Positions 1-6,824 are shown, counted from the first letter of the stretch. The stretch is 19,953 bases of DNA from Candidatus Aminicenantota bacterium (GCA_030612495.1 JAUWNT010000022.1:1-19953), one strand, 5' to 3'. The notes: generated from the letters alone by a model not told the origin. A program made the numbers and translations.

Positions 1-1
1 A

Positions 2-499
2 ATAGGAATTGCTATGGGTGTTACTGCAGTTACAGGAGCTGCTTATGGTGCTAGAAATATTGATAAGCTAAAGGTTGGATATCTCTTTGGTATAAAGTTC
101 GGATTTATTATAGAACTCGGAATCGTAGCTCTGGTCATTATACTGGCTCCACAGATCTCTTATTTATTCACTTATTCAAAGAGTGCAGCTCATATATCTG
201 TAGATTTGATAAAAGCATTTCTATGGCTTGTATGGTTTCTACCAAGTGTGCCATTCGGAATGTTGACTTCAGCAATGTTTCGTGGTATTGGCCATGGTGA
301 AAAGTCCTTAGTTGCTACCATATTTAGAACAATTATTATGCAGGTATCTCTCAGTTATTTCTTCGGGATATACATAGGACTTGGAATTATTGGGGTATGG
401 TGTGGTATTGTACTGGGTAATGTGATAGGAGCTGCAGTTGCATACATATGGGGAAGGTTTACGATTAAGAGATTGAAAGAAGAGTATATGGGTAGATGA
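2..499 (+). CDS. MATE-family multidrug/toxin efflux transporter, C-terminal part (5' end outside window)
   Basis: This is the C-terminal portion of a polytopic inner-membrane transporter. The frame is open from the window edge (Ile-Gly-Ile-Ala precede the first ATG at 14), so the gene starts upstream and that ATG is internal. The visible 166 residues hold about four hydrophobic helices. A short loop reading GAAYGARNIDK near the start is typical of the loop entering the second half of MATE (NorM/DinF-type) proteins. A later loop reads MFRGIGHGEKS. The chain ends in a basic cytoplasmic tail (RFTIKRLKEEY). MATE proteins export cationic compounds using Na+ or H+ gradients. The substrate cannot be read from this fragment. 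The stop codon lies inside the first copy of an 11-bp direct repeat. Another polytopic exporter of the same superfamily (polysaccharide flippase type) is a less likely alternative. Confidence 0.78.
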   Translation: MGIAMGVTAVTGAAYGARNIDKLKVGYLFGIKFGFIIELGIVALVIILAPQISYLFTYSKSAAHISVDLIKAFLWLVWFLPSVPFGMLTSAMFRGIGHGEKSLVATIFRTIIMQVSLSYFFGIYIGLGIIGVWCGIVLGNVIGAAVAYIWGRFTIKRLKEEYMGR

Positions 500-518
500 G
501 TGGATGTGTAGATGAGTG
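492..518. repeat. 11-bp direct repeat, two copies
   Basis: GTAGATGAGTG occurs at 492-502 and again at 508-518, a period of 16 bases. The first copy overlaps the stop codon of the transporter gene. A further GTAG lies at 523-526, just before the palindrome. The function is unknown, and the repeat is probably part of the same repetitive intergenic patch. Confidence 0.6.
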
Positions 519-526
519 AAGTGTAG

Positions 527-548
527 GGGCGATTCTGTGTAATCGCCC
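527..548. repeat. REP-like perfect palindrome (8-bp stem, 6-nt loop)
   Basis: GGGCGATT at 527-534 is the exact reverse complement of AATCGCCC at 541-548, around a CTGTGT loop. The stem is much richer in G+C than its surroundings. No T run follows on the plus strand, so it does not look like a standard intrinsic terminator, although it could stall or protect the 3' end of the transporter mRNA. A GTAGGGGCG-type head on a short palindrome resembles dispersed intergenic REP-type elements. Whether it recurs in this genome cannot be seen here. Confidence 0.6.
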
Positions 549-592
549 GAATACAGAAGGAAAAAGGAAAAAGTGAAGAAAAAAAAAGAACT

Positions 593-648
593 AATAAACC
601 AGTAAACCAATCAACTATTCAACTAATCAACCATTAGTCCAGTAAAGA
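593..648. repeat. Imperfect 8-bp tandem repeat array (about seven units)
   Basis: The stretch divides cleanly into octamers: AATAAACC (593), AGTAAACC (601), AATCAACT (609), ATTCAACT (617), AATCAACC (625), ATTAGTCC (633) and a degenerate AGTAAAGA (641). The consensus is close to AATCAACC. The array lies in the gap between the transporter gene and the end of the convergent lipoprotein gene, preceded by a purine-rich A/G tract at 556-590. Such arrays typically expand and contract by slippage. No coding function is evident. Confidence 0.65.
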
Positions 649-664
649 GTGTTAAGTTTTAATT

Positions 665-1135
665 TTATTGCGTATGAATAAATTGAATGGTGCCTGTATA
701 GCTATCCGAGGTTTTTATAAATACTATGTAAATCTTTCCTGATTGATCTATAACCATATTAGGGAAAAAGCTGCTATAATCATTTTCAGTTCCTGGAATA
801 AACTCAGGATATGACCATGTTTGCCCCTCATCAGTAGATCGCAGGAGGAAAAGCGAACTGCCAGAAGGCAGGAGCATGGTAATGTAATTATCATTCACAC
901 ACATGCTTGTCTGACCACCGGAAGTATTACAAATATCATCCAGCCACTGTATATCACTCCAACTGGTTCCTTTATCCGTTCCTATTGCAAAATTTGTCCA
1001 ATGATTATTGTTGTGTCCCATAGTATCCGCAGTGTACCATGTTAAAAAGAGCTTATTATTCTGACCAATTTTTATAGAAGAATACCTACTTAACCAAAAA
1101 TATCCCTTGAGATTTGCCCGGTTAACATTCCAATT
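665..1135 (-). pseudogene. C-terminal remainder of the Asp-box lipoprotein, downstream of an in-frame TGA
   Basis: This is the same-frame continuation of the lipoprotein gene at 1136-2215, separated from it by a single TGA at 1136-1138. The frame is open from 1135 down to TAA at 667-665. Read straight through the stop, the residue after TGA is Asn, followed by the Trp that completes the interrupted Asp box. The tail then carries a degenerate Asp box (GTDKGTSW) and a good one (STDEGQTW), plus the propeller strand IDQSGKIYIVF. The whole reading frame would encode 516 residues. Without readthrough this part has no obvious start; an internal ATG at 1021 exists but has no convincing ribosome site. 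The likeliest explanation is a recent nonsense mutation (one base from GGA, CGA or AGA) or a sequencing error. Confidence 0.7.
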
Positions 1136-2215
1136 TCACCCTGAGTCAAGGGAGAAATGGCAATCAACATAATCCTCACCTTTACATCCACATATCAAAT
1201 AAATAGTTCCATCTTTTCCTGATCTAATAGCTGGATAACCACTGATATAATCATCTGCTTGAAATATTCTCTTATCCCAATTGTCACCAAGATCTGATGA
1301 GGCAGAGAGCCATATTTTGTCATAACGAAAATTATGATCTTGTAATAGACAACACCAGGCAACAAATATCTTCCCATTTGAATCTACTTCAATCAAAGGG
1401 TTTATTGAATCCTCATTTTCTTCACTGATTTTTAGGGGATTATACCATGTGGCACCGGAATCCAGAGATCTGCTGAAGTAGACTTCATTGACTCCTTCTT
1501 TGTCTTCTGTCCATACCATATAAAAGTGTCCTGATTCATCAATATCCATACCCAATTGAGAAACATTATTGGATGAGCGTGAAATATTTAGTACCTGAGA
1601 CCAAGTTTGTCCACCATCTTGTGAGAAGCAAAACATCGCTTGATTAGTATCACCAATTAACTCAATCCATGCTAAATAGAAATTTTCTTTATTATCAATT
1701 TGTAATAAAAGGTAACTTGAATTGCTCCATTCAGGAAAAAGCTTGACTGGAGATGAAAAATTGGTATTGTCTCTTTTTATCTCAAGTTTCTTAACATCCG
1801 AAACATAGGCTTTATATTGATTAAAGGCGCTGGAAATATCTGTTTTAACAATACTACTAATTCTAACATTTACTTTAAAATTACCTTCCCCTGCGGAATC
1901 TACAATCTCTTTTAAAAATTCTTTTGATATTTTCCATGACAGAACATAGTGCCAATAGTTTGGAGATGCTTTTTCAAATTTTTTGTTATTTATATATAGG
2001 ACATAATTATCATTTTCATAATAATCACTAAAAACATTAAGAGTAAAACCGATATCATTATAAATAATCCCTTCAGGGTTTATTCTACTTACTATGGGCT
2101 TTGTTAAATTTGATAAATCATCCTCAACAACAACTCCTTCACTTAAATTTCCTTTACATGCATGCATACCCAGAAAAACAATTACAAGCAATAATAATTT
2201 CCAAATTTTATCCAT
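1136..2215 (-). CDS. Sialidase-like Asp-box (BNR) beta-propeller lipoprotein, N-terminal part ending at an in-frame TGA
   Basis: This is a predicted secreted, lipid-anchored surface protein. Residues 1-19 form a signal peptide with a hydrophobic core (LLLLVIVFLG), and MHAC gives a lipobox with Cys20 as the lipidation site. Residues about 38-150 look like an Ig/IPT-type beta domain. From about 160 onward come propeller blades marked by S-x-D-x-G-x-x-W Asp boxes at 198-205, 250-257 and 306-313. A fourth begins at 355 and is cut by the TGA at codon 360. Strands such as IDESGHFYMVW recur between them. Asp-box propellers occur in sialidases, other glycosidases and non-enzymatic surface proteins. 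I see no sialidase catalytic arginine/FRIP signature, so glycan hydrolysis is not supported. The ATG at 2215 follows an AAGGGG ribosome site, and a promoter lies upstream. As annotated, the product would be a truncated propeller. Confidence 0.72.
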   Translation of the reverse strand: MDKIWKLLLLVIVFLGMHACKGNLSEGVVVEDDLSNLTKPIVSRINPEGIIYNDIGFTLNVFSDYYENDNYVLYINNKKFEKASPNYWHYVLSWKISKEFLKEIVDSAGEGNFKVNVRISSIVKTDISSAFNQYKAYVSDVKKLEIKRDNTNFSSPVKLFPEWSNSSYLLLQIDNKENFYLAWIELIGDTNQAMFCFSQDGGQTWSQVLNISRSSNNVSQLGMDIDESGHFYMVWTEDKEGVNEVYFSRSLDSGATWYNPLKISEENEDSINPLIEVDSNGKIFVAWCCLLQDHNFRYDKIWLSASSDLGDNWDKRIFQADDYISGYPAIRSGKDGTIYLICGCKGEDYVDCHFSLDSG

Positions 2216-2242
2216 TTTTCCCCTTTTATATCGACATATGTG

Positions 2243-2274
2243 ATTATAATATACTACACTTTTATAAAAATCAA
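2243..2274 (-). promoter_or_regulatory. Candidate sigma70-type promoter of the lipoprotein gene
   Basis: On the minus strand, TTGATT (plus coordinates 2274-2269) is followed 17 bases later by TATTAT (2251-2246). An overlapping perfect TATAAT sits at 2248-2243. Either hexamer could serve as the -10. Transcription would begin about 20-25 bases before the start codon, leaving the AAGGGG ribosome site in the leader. In a genome this AT-rich the match is suggestive only. Confidence 0.4.
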
Positions 2275-2296
2275 CTCATCACTCTTCACTATTTTT

Positions 2297-2350
2297 GCTG
2301 AATGCTGATGGCTGAAAGCTTATTTCACATTAACATGCACATGCACTTGC
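2297..2350. repeat. Two short tandem arrays: heptamer (2297-2320) and hexamer (2333-2350)
   Basis: GCTGAAT, GCTGATG, GCTGAAA and a terminal GCT follow each other without gaps from 2297 to 2320. ACATGC, ACATGC and ACTTGC follow from 2333 to 2350. Both lie in the gap between the lipoprotein promoter and the tRNA-Ser promoter. The hexamer array overlaps the candidate -35 of the tRNA promoter. Confidence 0.55.
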
Positions 2351-2375
2351 ATTTATAGCAAATTAATTATAAAAT
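2347..2375 (+). promoter_or_regulatory. Candidate promoter for tRNA-Ser, SRP RNA and dnaX
   Basis: TTGCAT at 2347-2352 and TAAAAT at 2370-2375 are separated by 17 bases. The predicted start, near 2382, falls a few bases before the tRNA. This is the best-placed signal for transcription of the tRNA-Ser/SRP RNA block and possibly for read-through into dnaX. Confidence 0.45.
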
Positions 2376-2389
2376 AGATTTTTCCTTAT

Positions 2390-2475
<86 letters not shown>

Positions 2476-2517
2476 AATTAGTTAATATAAGAAAAATGAG
2501 AAATGGATATAGTTTAT

Positions 2518-2615
2518 GGCTCAGGAACCTGGCAATGCAGGCCTGTGAACCTTGTCAGGACCGAAAGGTAGCAGCAATAAGCAGGAACCTGTGTGTGCTG
2601 GGGATTTCCTGAGCC
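2518..2615 (+). ncRNA. ffs: Small bacterial SRP RNA (4.5S type)
   Basis: This is the RNA of the signal recognition particle. It binds Ffh and FtsY for co-translational membrane targeting. The ends GGCTCAGGA (2518-2526) and TCCTGAGCC (2607-2615) pair to close one long hairpin. The apical Ffh-binding part reads GTCAGGACCGAAAGGTAGCAGC in spirit: a CC-GAAA-GG tetraloop flanked by the conserved GTCAGG and AGCAGC internal-loop strands. At about 98 bases it is the short form without an Alu domain. A location between a tRNA-Ser gene and dnaX-ybaB-recR is common in bacteria. Only four Ts follow the closing stem, so termination here is weak and read-through to dnaX is likely. The exact 5' and 3' ends are inferred from pairing. 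Confidence 0.93.
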
Positions 2616-2676
2616 TTTTAAAATAGACATATGATATTAAAGATTGAGAATATGAAGAAGAAGTTGAGGAATTAAT

Positions 2677-4287
2677 ATGTACCTGGCATTAGCAAGAAAA
2701 TATAGGCCTCAGAAATTTGCAGACTTGATAGGACAACCGCATGTGACTAAAACGCTTCAAAATGCAATTTCAATGAACAAACTATATCCTTCTTTGATCT
2801 TTTCTGGAATGAAAGGAATTGGGAAAACCTCTGCAGCTAGAATACTCGCAAAAGCTATAAATTGTGAAAATGGCCCTGGAATCGAACCTTGTAATGAATG
2901 TGAGACATGCAAAGAAATAACTGAAGATAGATCTTCGGATTACATTGAAATTGACGGTGCTTCCAATAATGGAGTGGAAGAAATAAGAACTCTTCGCGAA
3001 ACCGTTAAGTATAAACCTCTAAAAAATAGATATAGAGTAATTGTGATAGATGAAGTTCATATGCTGTCAAATTCTGCATGGAATGCCTTATTAAAAACAA
3101 TTGAAGAACCTCCTGAACACACTTATTTTATAATGGCAACCACTGATTTTCATAAAATCCCTGCGACGATTGTTTCAAGATGTCAACATTTTGAGTTTAA
3201 AAGAATACCTTATGAAGCAATAGTAACTGTTTTAAAAGAGATATGTTTAAAAGAAGATATAAAAATATCTGATTATTCACTCTATTTGGTTGCTAAATCA
3301 TCAGAGGGAAGTTTAAGAGATGCAAAGAAGGTATTGGATCAAACGATCGCTTTATCAGGTGGAGAAGTTAAAGATAAGGATGTTATTGATATTTTGAATA
3401 TTATTGAAGAAGAGGTCTTTATAAATTTAACAAAAAACATACTTACAAGAGATAGAAAGAATATAATAGAGCAGGTTAATACTTTGACTGAGAGAGGCTT
3501 GGATTTAAGGTTTTTTTATATTGAATATTTAAAGTTTTTAAGAAATATTATTATTTTTAAATCTGTTGGAGAATCTGATAAATTACATAATTTAAATCCG
3601 GAAAATCTACCTGAGTTAAAAGATATATTAAAAGATATAAAAGAAGTTGAATTGTTGCGATATTTTAATGCAGCCAAAGATCTTGAAATTTCAATGAGAC
3701 ACACTGAAAATCCGAGAATCATGCTTGAATACTTACTTTTAAAGCTTTCATATTTCCCAAGTTTAGTCTCAATTGAAGAGGTTATTGAAAAAATAGATGC
3801 AGGCAATTCATCTTATAAGTCAAAAGATAACCATGTTGAGGTTGAATATAAAACAACGCATTTGACAAATAAAGATGAAAATAGAGAAGTTGAAATAAAA
3901 AAGAGCGAATCATTAAATAATAAGGTCGAACCTGTTATTTCAGATGAAAAATTGAAATCTATTATAATAAAAAAAATAGAAGAAGAAAACCCAAGGTTAT
4001 CTTCAGCTATTGTTTCTTCTACAATCTTTTTTAAGGAAAATGTTTTAAATATAAAATTAAAGCCTGAGTTAGATCACCTTTATAATGTTGTAAAAGCTAA
4101 TATTGAGTACTTAAAGAAGATTTTATCTGGTTTAGTTAAGAAAGATGTTGAAATTAATGTTATAATTGATAAAAAAGAAAAAAAGAAAAATGATAGTAAA
4201 AAAATTGTAGAAATAAGAAATGATGGCAATATAAAGAGTTTATTAGATGAAATGGAAGGAGAAATTATTTCAATAGATAATACATAA
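2677..4287 (+). CDS. dnaX: DNA polymerase III subunit gamma/tau (clamp loader ATPase)
   Basis: This is the motor subunit of the replicative clamp loader, which opens the sliding clamp and couples polymerase cores. The 536-residue protein begins with the standard YLALARKYRPQ. Walker A GMKGIGKT is at 44-51 (Lys50). Zinc-module cysteines are at 63, 72, 75 and 78. Walker B VIVIDE is at 121-126 and the SRC arginine-finger motif at 167-169. AAA+ lid and collar helices follow to about 350, then a lysine/glutamate-rich linker and a short C-terminal domain (about 420-490). The tail is much shorter than in the 643-residue E. coli tau. The ATG is preceded by GAGG. A heptamer A-AAA-AAG in phase at 4179-4185 has a -1-frame TGA three codons on (see findings). 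The gene is followed by ybaB and recR, its usual partners. Confidence 0.96.
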   Translation: MYLALARKYRPQKFADLIGQPHVTKTLQNAISMNKLYPSLIFSGMKGIGKTSAARILAKAINCENGPGIEPCNECETCKEITEDRSSDYIEIDGASNNGVEEIRTLRETVKYKPLKNRYRVIVIDEVHMLSNSAWNALLKTIEEPPEHTYFIMATTDFHKIPATIVSRCQHFEFKRIPYEAIVTVLKEICLKEDIKISDYSLYLVAKSSEGSLRDAKKVLDQTIALSGGEVKDKDVIDILNIIEEEVFINLTKNILTRDRKNIIEQVNTLTERGLDLRFFYIEYLKFLRNIIIFKSVGESDKLHNLNPENLPELKDILKDIKEVELLRYFNAAKDLEISMRHTENPRIMLEYLLLKLSYFPSLVSIEEVIEKIDAGNSSYKSKDNHVEVEYKTTHLTNKDENREVEIKKSESLNNKVEPVISDEKLKSIIIKKIEEENPRLSSAIVSSTIFFKENVLNIKLKPELDHLYNVVKANIEYLKKILSGLVKKDVEINVIIDKKEKKKNDSKKIVEIRNDGNIKSLLDEMEGEIISIDNT

Positions 4288-4296
4288 GGAGGGAAA

Positions 4297-4611
4297 ATGG
4301 CTAAAATACCAAATATGAATCAGATGATGAACATGGCACAAAATATGGCAAAACAAATGGAAGACCAGATGAATTCAATTGAAGTGGAAGGTAATGCTGG
4401 TGGGGGAATGGTTAAAGTATTGATGAATGGTCATAAAAATATTTTGTCTTTAACAATTTTAAAAGAGGTTGTAGATCCTCAAGATATTGAAATGTTACAA
4501 GATCTAATAATTGCTGCTGTGAATGATGCCCATACAAAGGTAGATGAAAAGATCAAAAATAATCTGCCAGGAGGAGGCATGCCTGGAGGATTCCCTTTCC
4601 CTGGCATCTAA
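4297..4611 (+). CDS. YbaB/EbfC family nucleoid-associated protein
   Basis: This is a small DNA-binding protein (104 residues) of the YbaB/EbfC family, thought to bind DNA as a dimer and coat the nucleoid. The N-terminal methionine/glutamine-rich helix (NMNQMMNMAQNMAKQMEDQ) precedes the beta core (IEVEGNAGGGMVKVLMNGH). The signature LKEVVDPQDIEMLQDLIIAAVNDA follows in two segments, with a glycine/proline-rich tail. The ATG follows a strong AAGGAGGG site that overlaps the end of dnaX, so the two are translationally linked. The position between dnaX and recR is the conserved one for this family, which supports the call. Precise cellular function is not settled for the family. Confidence 0.93.
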   Translation: MAKIPNMNQMMNMAQNMAKQMEDQMNSIEVEGNAGGGMVKVLMNGHKNILSLTILKEVVDPQDIEMLQDLIIAAVNDAHTKVDEKIKNNLPGGGMPGGFPFPGI

Positions 4612-4629
4612 TATATAATGGCTTGCTGA

Positions 4630-5229
4630 ATGTATAATTTTACACCTCCTATAGCAAGATTAATTGAGCAATTAAGGAAAATTCCTGGTATTGGGAGAAA
4701 GTCTGCACAGCGTATAAGTTTTTATCTTTTAAAAACAAAAAAAGAAAACACCATAGAACTTGCTAATGCAATAATTGATGCAAGAGAGAAAACCTTTTTT
4801 TGTTCAAAATGTAATAATATAGCATCCCAGGATCCATGTGAGATTTGCTCAGATCCAAAAAGAGATTCGACAAAAATTTGTATTATCGAAGAACCATTTA
4901 ATGTTTATTCAATTGAAATGACTAATCTATATAATGGTTTATATCATGTGCTTCATGGGAATTTATCTCCCATAAGAGGAATCGGGCCTGATGAATTAAA
5001 AATTTCCGGATTAATTAATAGGGTGCAGAAAGGAAATATAAAAGAAGTTATTTTGGCCACCAGCCCAACTACAGAGGGAAATGCAACTGCACATTATTTG
5101 ACAGAAATATTAAGAAAATATAAAATAAAAATCACAAGAATAGCATTAGGGCTTCCAATAGGTGCTGATATTGATTATGTTGACTCTGTTACTATAGCAA
5201 GATCAATAGAAGGAAGAGTTGAAGTTTGA
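4630..5229 (+). CDS. recR: Recombination mediator RecR
   Basis: RecR works with RecO (and RecF) to load RecA onto SSB-coated single-stranded DNA during gap repair. The protein is 199 residues, the normal length. The helix-hairpin-helix segment (LRKIPGIGRKSAQR) is at 15-28. Zinc-finger cysteines are at 58, 61, 70 and 73. The Toprim domain runs from about 82 (ICIIEEP) through YHVLHGNLSPIRGIGP at 105-120, then ATSPTTEGNATA, and ends with the conserved ALGLPIGADIDYVD. ATG 4630 immediately follows an in-frame TGA, so it is the earliest possible start; no strong Shine-Dalgarno is seen, so coupling to ybaB 18 bases upstream is likely. It closes the dnaX-ybaB-recR operon. Confidence 0.96.
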   Translation: MYNFTPPIARLIEQLRKIPGIGRKSAQRISFYLLKTKKENTIELANAIIDAREKTFFCSKCNNIASQDPCEICSDPKRDSTKICIIEEPFNVYSIEMTNLYNGLYHVLHGNLSPIRGIGPDELKISGLINRVQKGNIKEVILATSPTTEGNATAHYLTEILRKYKIKITRIALGLPIGADIDYVDSVTIARSIEGRVEV

Positions 5230-5279
5230 TTGTAATATGAAAAAAAAATAGAAACTATGGAATGAAAGGATAATTTAGG

Positions 5280-5308
5280 TTGTTATTATTTACAGTAAAT
5301 ATTATAAA
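5280..5308 (+). promoter_or_regulatory. Candidate promoter for the por-mgl operon
   Basis: TTGTTA (5280-5285) and TATAAA (5303-5308) are spaced by 17 bases in the 97-base gap after recR. The predicted start near 5315 would leave only a 12-base leader. It would also exclude the best ribosome-binding match, GAGG at 5310-5313, so either the promoter or the Shine-Dalgarno assignment is imperfect. Confidence 0.35.
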
Positions 5309-5326
5309 TGAGGTAAAAGAGTCATT

Positions 5327-5626
5327 ATGTTAAAAAAATGGCAAGATTTAGAAATAGGAGGGATAAATTCAGATTCAGGAAATTCCATAAAAAAGGGGTT
5401 AAATAATTTAGAAATATGTAAAAAACCTGAATTTAATCCTGAATTATGTAGAAATTGTTTTTTGTGTTGGGTTTTTTGTCCTGATAATGCTATTATTATA
5501 GAAAATAGTATGGTAACAGGAATTAACTATGATTTTTGTAAAGGTTGTGGAATATGTATCACAGAATGTCCTGTGACAGAGGCGCAAAAACCTCTTTATA
5601 TTAAGGAAGATAAATCTGCATTATGA
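5327..5626 (+). CDS. porD: 2-oxoacid (pyruvate):ferredoxin oxidoreductase delta subunit, 2x[4Fe-4S] ferredoxin type
   Basis: This is the electron-transfer subunit of a multi-subunit 2-oxoacid:ferredoxin oxidoreductase. It passes electrons from the TPP/cluster site in the beta subunit toward soluble ferredoxin. The 99-residue protein has two complete CxxCxxCxxxCP cluster motifs, at Cys41/44/47/51 and Cys71/74/77/81, like PorD/VorD subunits. The N-terminal 30 residues are polar and unlike typical family openings. It is followed 25 bases later by the alpha subunit gene and then beta. A free-standing bacterial ferredoxin is the alternative, but the context strongly favours delta. No gamma subunit gene lies next to it, which is unusual. 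Confidence 0.88.
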   Translation: MLKKWQDLEIGGINSDSGNSIKKGLNNLEICKKPEFNPELCRNCFLCWVFCPDNAIIIENSMVTGINYDFCKGCGICITECPVTEAQKPLYIKEDKSAL

Positions 5627-5651
5627 ATGCAGGTAAAAGTTTAAATTAATA

Positions 5652-6824
5652 ATGGAAGCTTTAGATGGAAATTCAGCAATAGCAGAAGCTATTAAACAAA
5701 TTGAACCGGATGTTGTAGTTTCATATCCACAGTCCCCATCTATATTGATTCTTGAAGCTATTGCTCTTTTTATTGCAAACGGTGAAATGGACTCAGAATT
5801 TCTAAATGTTGAATCCGATTATAGTGCAATGAGTACTTGTATTGGTGTGGCTTCTTCAGGGGGTAGAGTTTTTACTGCTACTGCTTCTCAAGGATTGGCA
5901 CTTATGCATGAGGCACTTTTCATTGCTTCTTCGTTAAGGCTTCCAATAGTTATAGGAGTTACAAATAGAACATTAGCTGCACCAATCAATTTTAATGCTG
6001 ATCATTCTGATTCAATGGCTCAAAGAGATAGCGGGTGGATACAAATATTCTCCGAGAATTCACAAGAAGCATATGACAATATAATACAGGCTTTTAAGAT
6101 TGCTGAAAATAAAGATGTTAGAACTCCTGTAATGGTTGGGATTGATAGTGTAGTTACTTCTAATTTATGTGAAAATATACATATTCAAAAAAATGAGGAA
6201 ATCCTGGAGTTTGAAAACAAATCCAATCCAACTTATTCTGTTCTTGATATTGAAAACCCAAAAACAGTAGGTTCTCTTTGTGCATCAGATTATTTTTTTG
6301 AACATAAGATGAATCAAAATAATGGAATAGAAAACTCAAGAAAAGTCATAAAAAATGTGGGAAAAGAATTTGGTGATAGATTTAATAGATATTATGGTTA
6401 TTTTGAAACATATGAATTAGAGGACGCGGAATATGCTGTAATTCTAATGAGTTCATCTGCTGGGACTGCTAAAAAAGCGGTCGATGAAATGCGAAAGAGA
6501 GGTGAAAAAGTAGGGCTCTTAAAATTAAGAGTATTCAGGCCTTTCCCCTATAAAGAGTTGAGAGAATCATTATCAAATTTGAAATCAATTGCTGTACTTG
6601 ATAGGGTATTAACACCTGGAACCTATGGGGGTCCTCTATTTATTGAAACAATGGCTGCACTTTATAATTTAGATAAAAGACCTTTGGTTTATCCTTACAT
6701 ATATGGCTTGGGTGGAAGAGATATAACATTAAAGCATATAGAAAATATTTTTGATGATATGAAAATGGCTTTTGATAATGGGAAAGGTATTCCTGAAATT
6801 AAATATATAAATTTAAGAGAATAA
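5652..6824 (+). CDS. porA: 2-oxoacid (pyruvate):ferredoxin oxidoreductase alpha subunit
   Basis: This subunit carries the pyrimidine-binding and domain II/III regions of the TPP enzyme that decarboxylates a 2-oxoacid to acyl-CoA, CO2 and reduced ferredoxin. Length (390) is normal for a separate alpha subunit with no fused gamma domain. The N-terminus reads LDGNSAIAEAI. Then come VESDYSAMS and FTATASQGLALMHE (TPP-pyrimidine domain, about 50-90) and NRTLAAPINFNADHSD (pyruvate-type signature, about 105-120). The C-terminal domain includes VGLLKLRVFRPFP and LDRVLTPGTYGGPLF. The usual YPITPS substrate-loop motif is replaced by YPQSPS at about 25-30, so the conserved Thr becomes Ser. Pyruvate is the likeliest substrate, but another 2-oxoacid cannot be excluded. 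No strong Shine-Dalgarno is seen; translation is probably coupled to porD. Confidence 0.9.
   Translation: MEALDGNSAIAEAIKQIEPDVVVSYPQSPSILILEAIALFIANGEMDSEFLNVESDYSAMSTCIGVASSGGRVFTATASQGLALMHEALFIASSLRLPIVIGVTNRTLAAPINFNADHSDSMAQRDSGWIQIFSENSQEAYDNIIQAFKIAENKDVRTPVMVGIDSVVTSNLCENIHIQKNEEILEFENKSNPTYSVLDIENPKTVGSLCASDYFFEHKMNQNNGIENSRKVIKNVGKEFGDRFNRYYGYFETYELEDAEYAVILMSSSAGTAKKAVDEMRKRGEKVGLLKLRVFRPFPYKELRESLSNLKSIAVLDRVLTPGTYGGPLFIETMAALYNLDKRPLVYPYIYGLGGRDITLKHIENIFDDMKMAFDNGKGIPEIKYINLRE

Noticed and set aside
308..610. Minus-strand 100-codon frame over the end of the transporter gene
   Set aside because: It overlaps a recognised transporter on the other strand and its N-terminal part is translated octamer repeat and A/G tract; low-complexity composition with no family signal.
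1136..1138. TGA as selenocysteine or as a recoded glycine codon in the lipoprotein gene
   Set aside because: Several other genes in the window (transporter, recR, both mgl genes, rplT) end in TGA. The position inside an Asp box has no need for selenocysteine, and no clear SECIS hairpin follows.
5230..5326. Possible small gene or riboswitch between recR and porD
   Set aside because: The 97 bases are AT-rich with no open frame of useful size and no recognisable aptamer; only a candidate promoter is seen.
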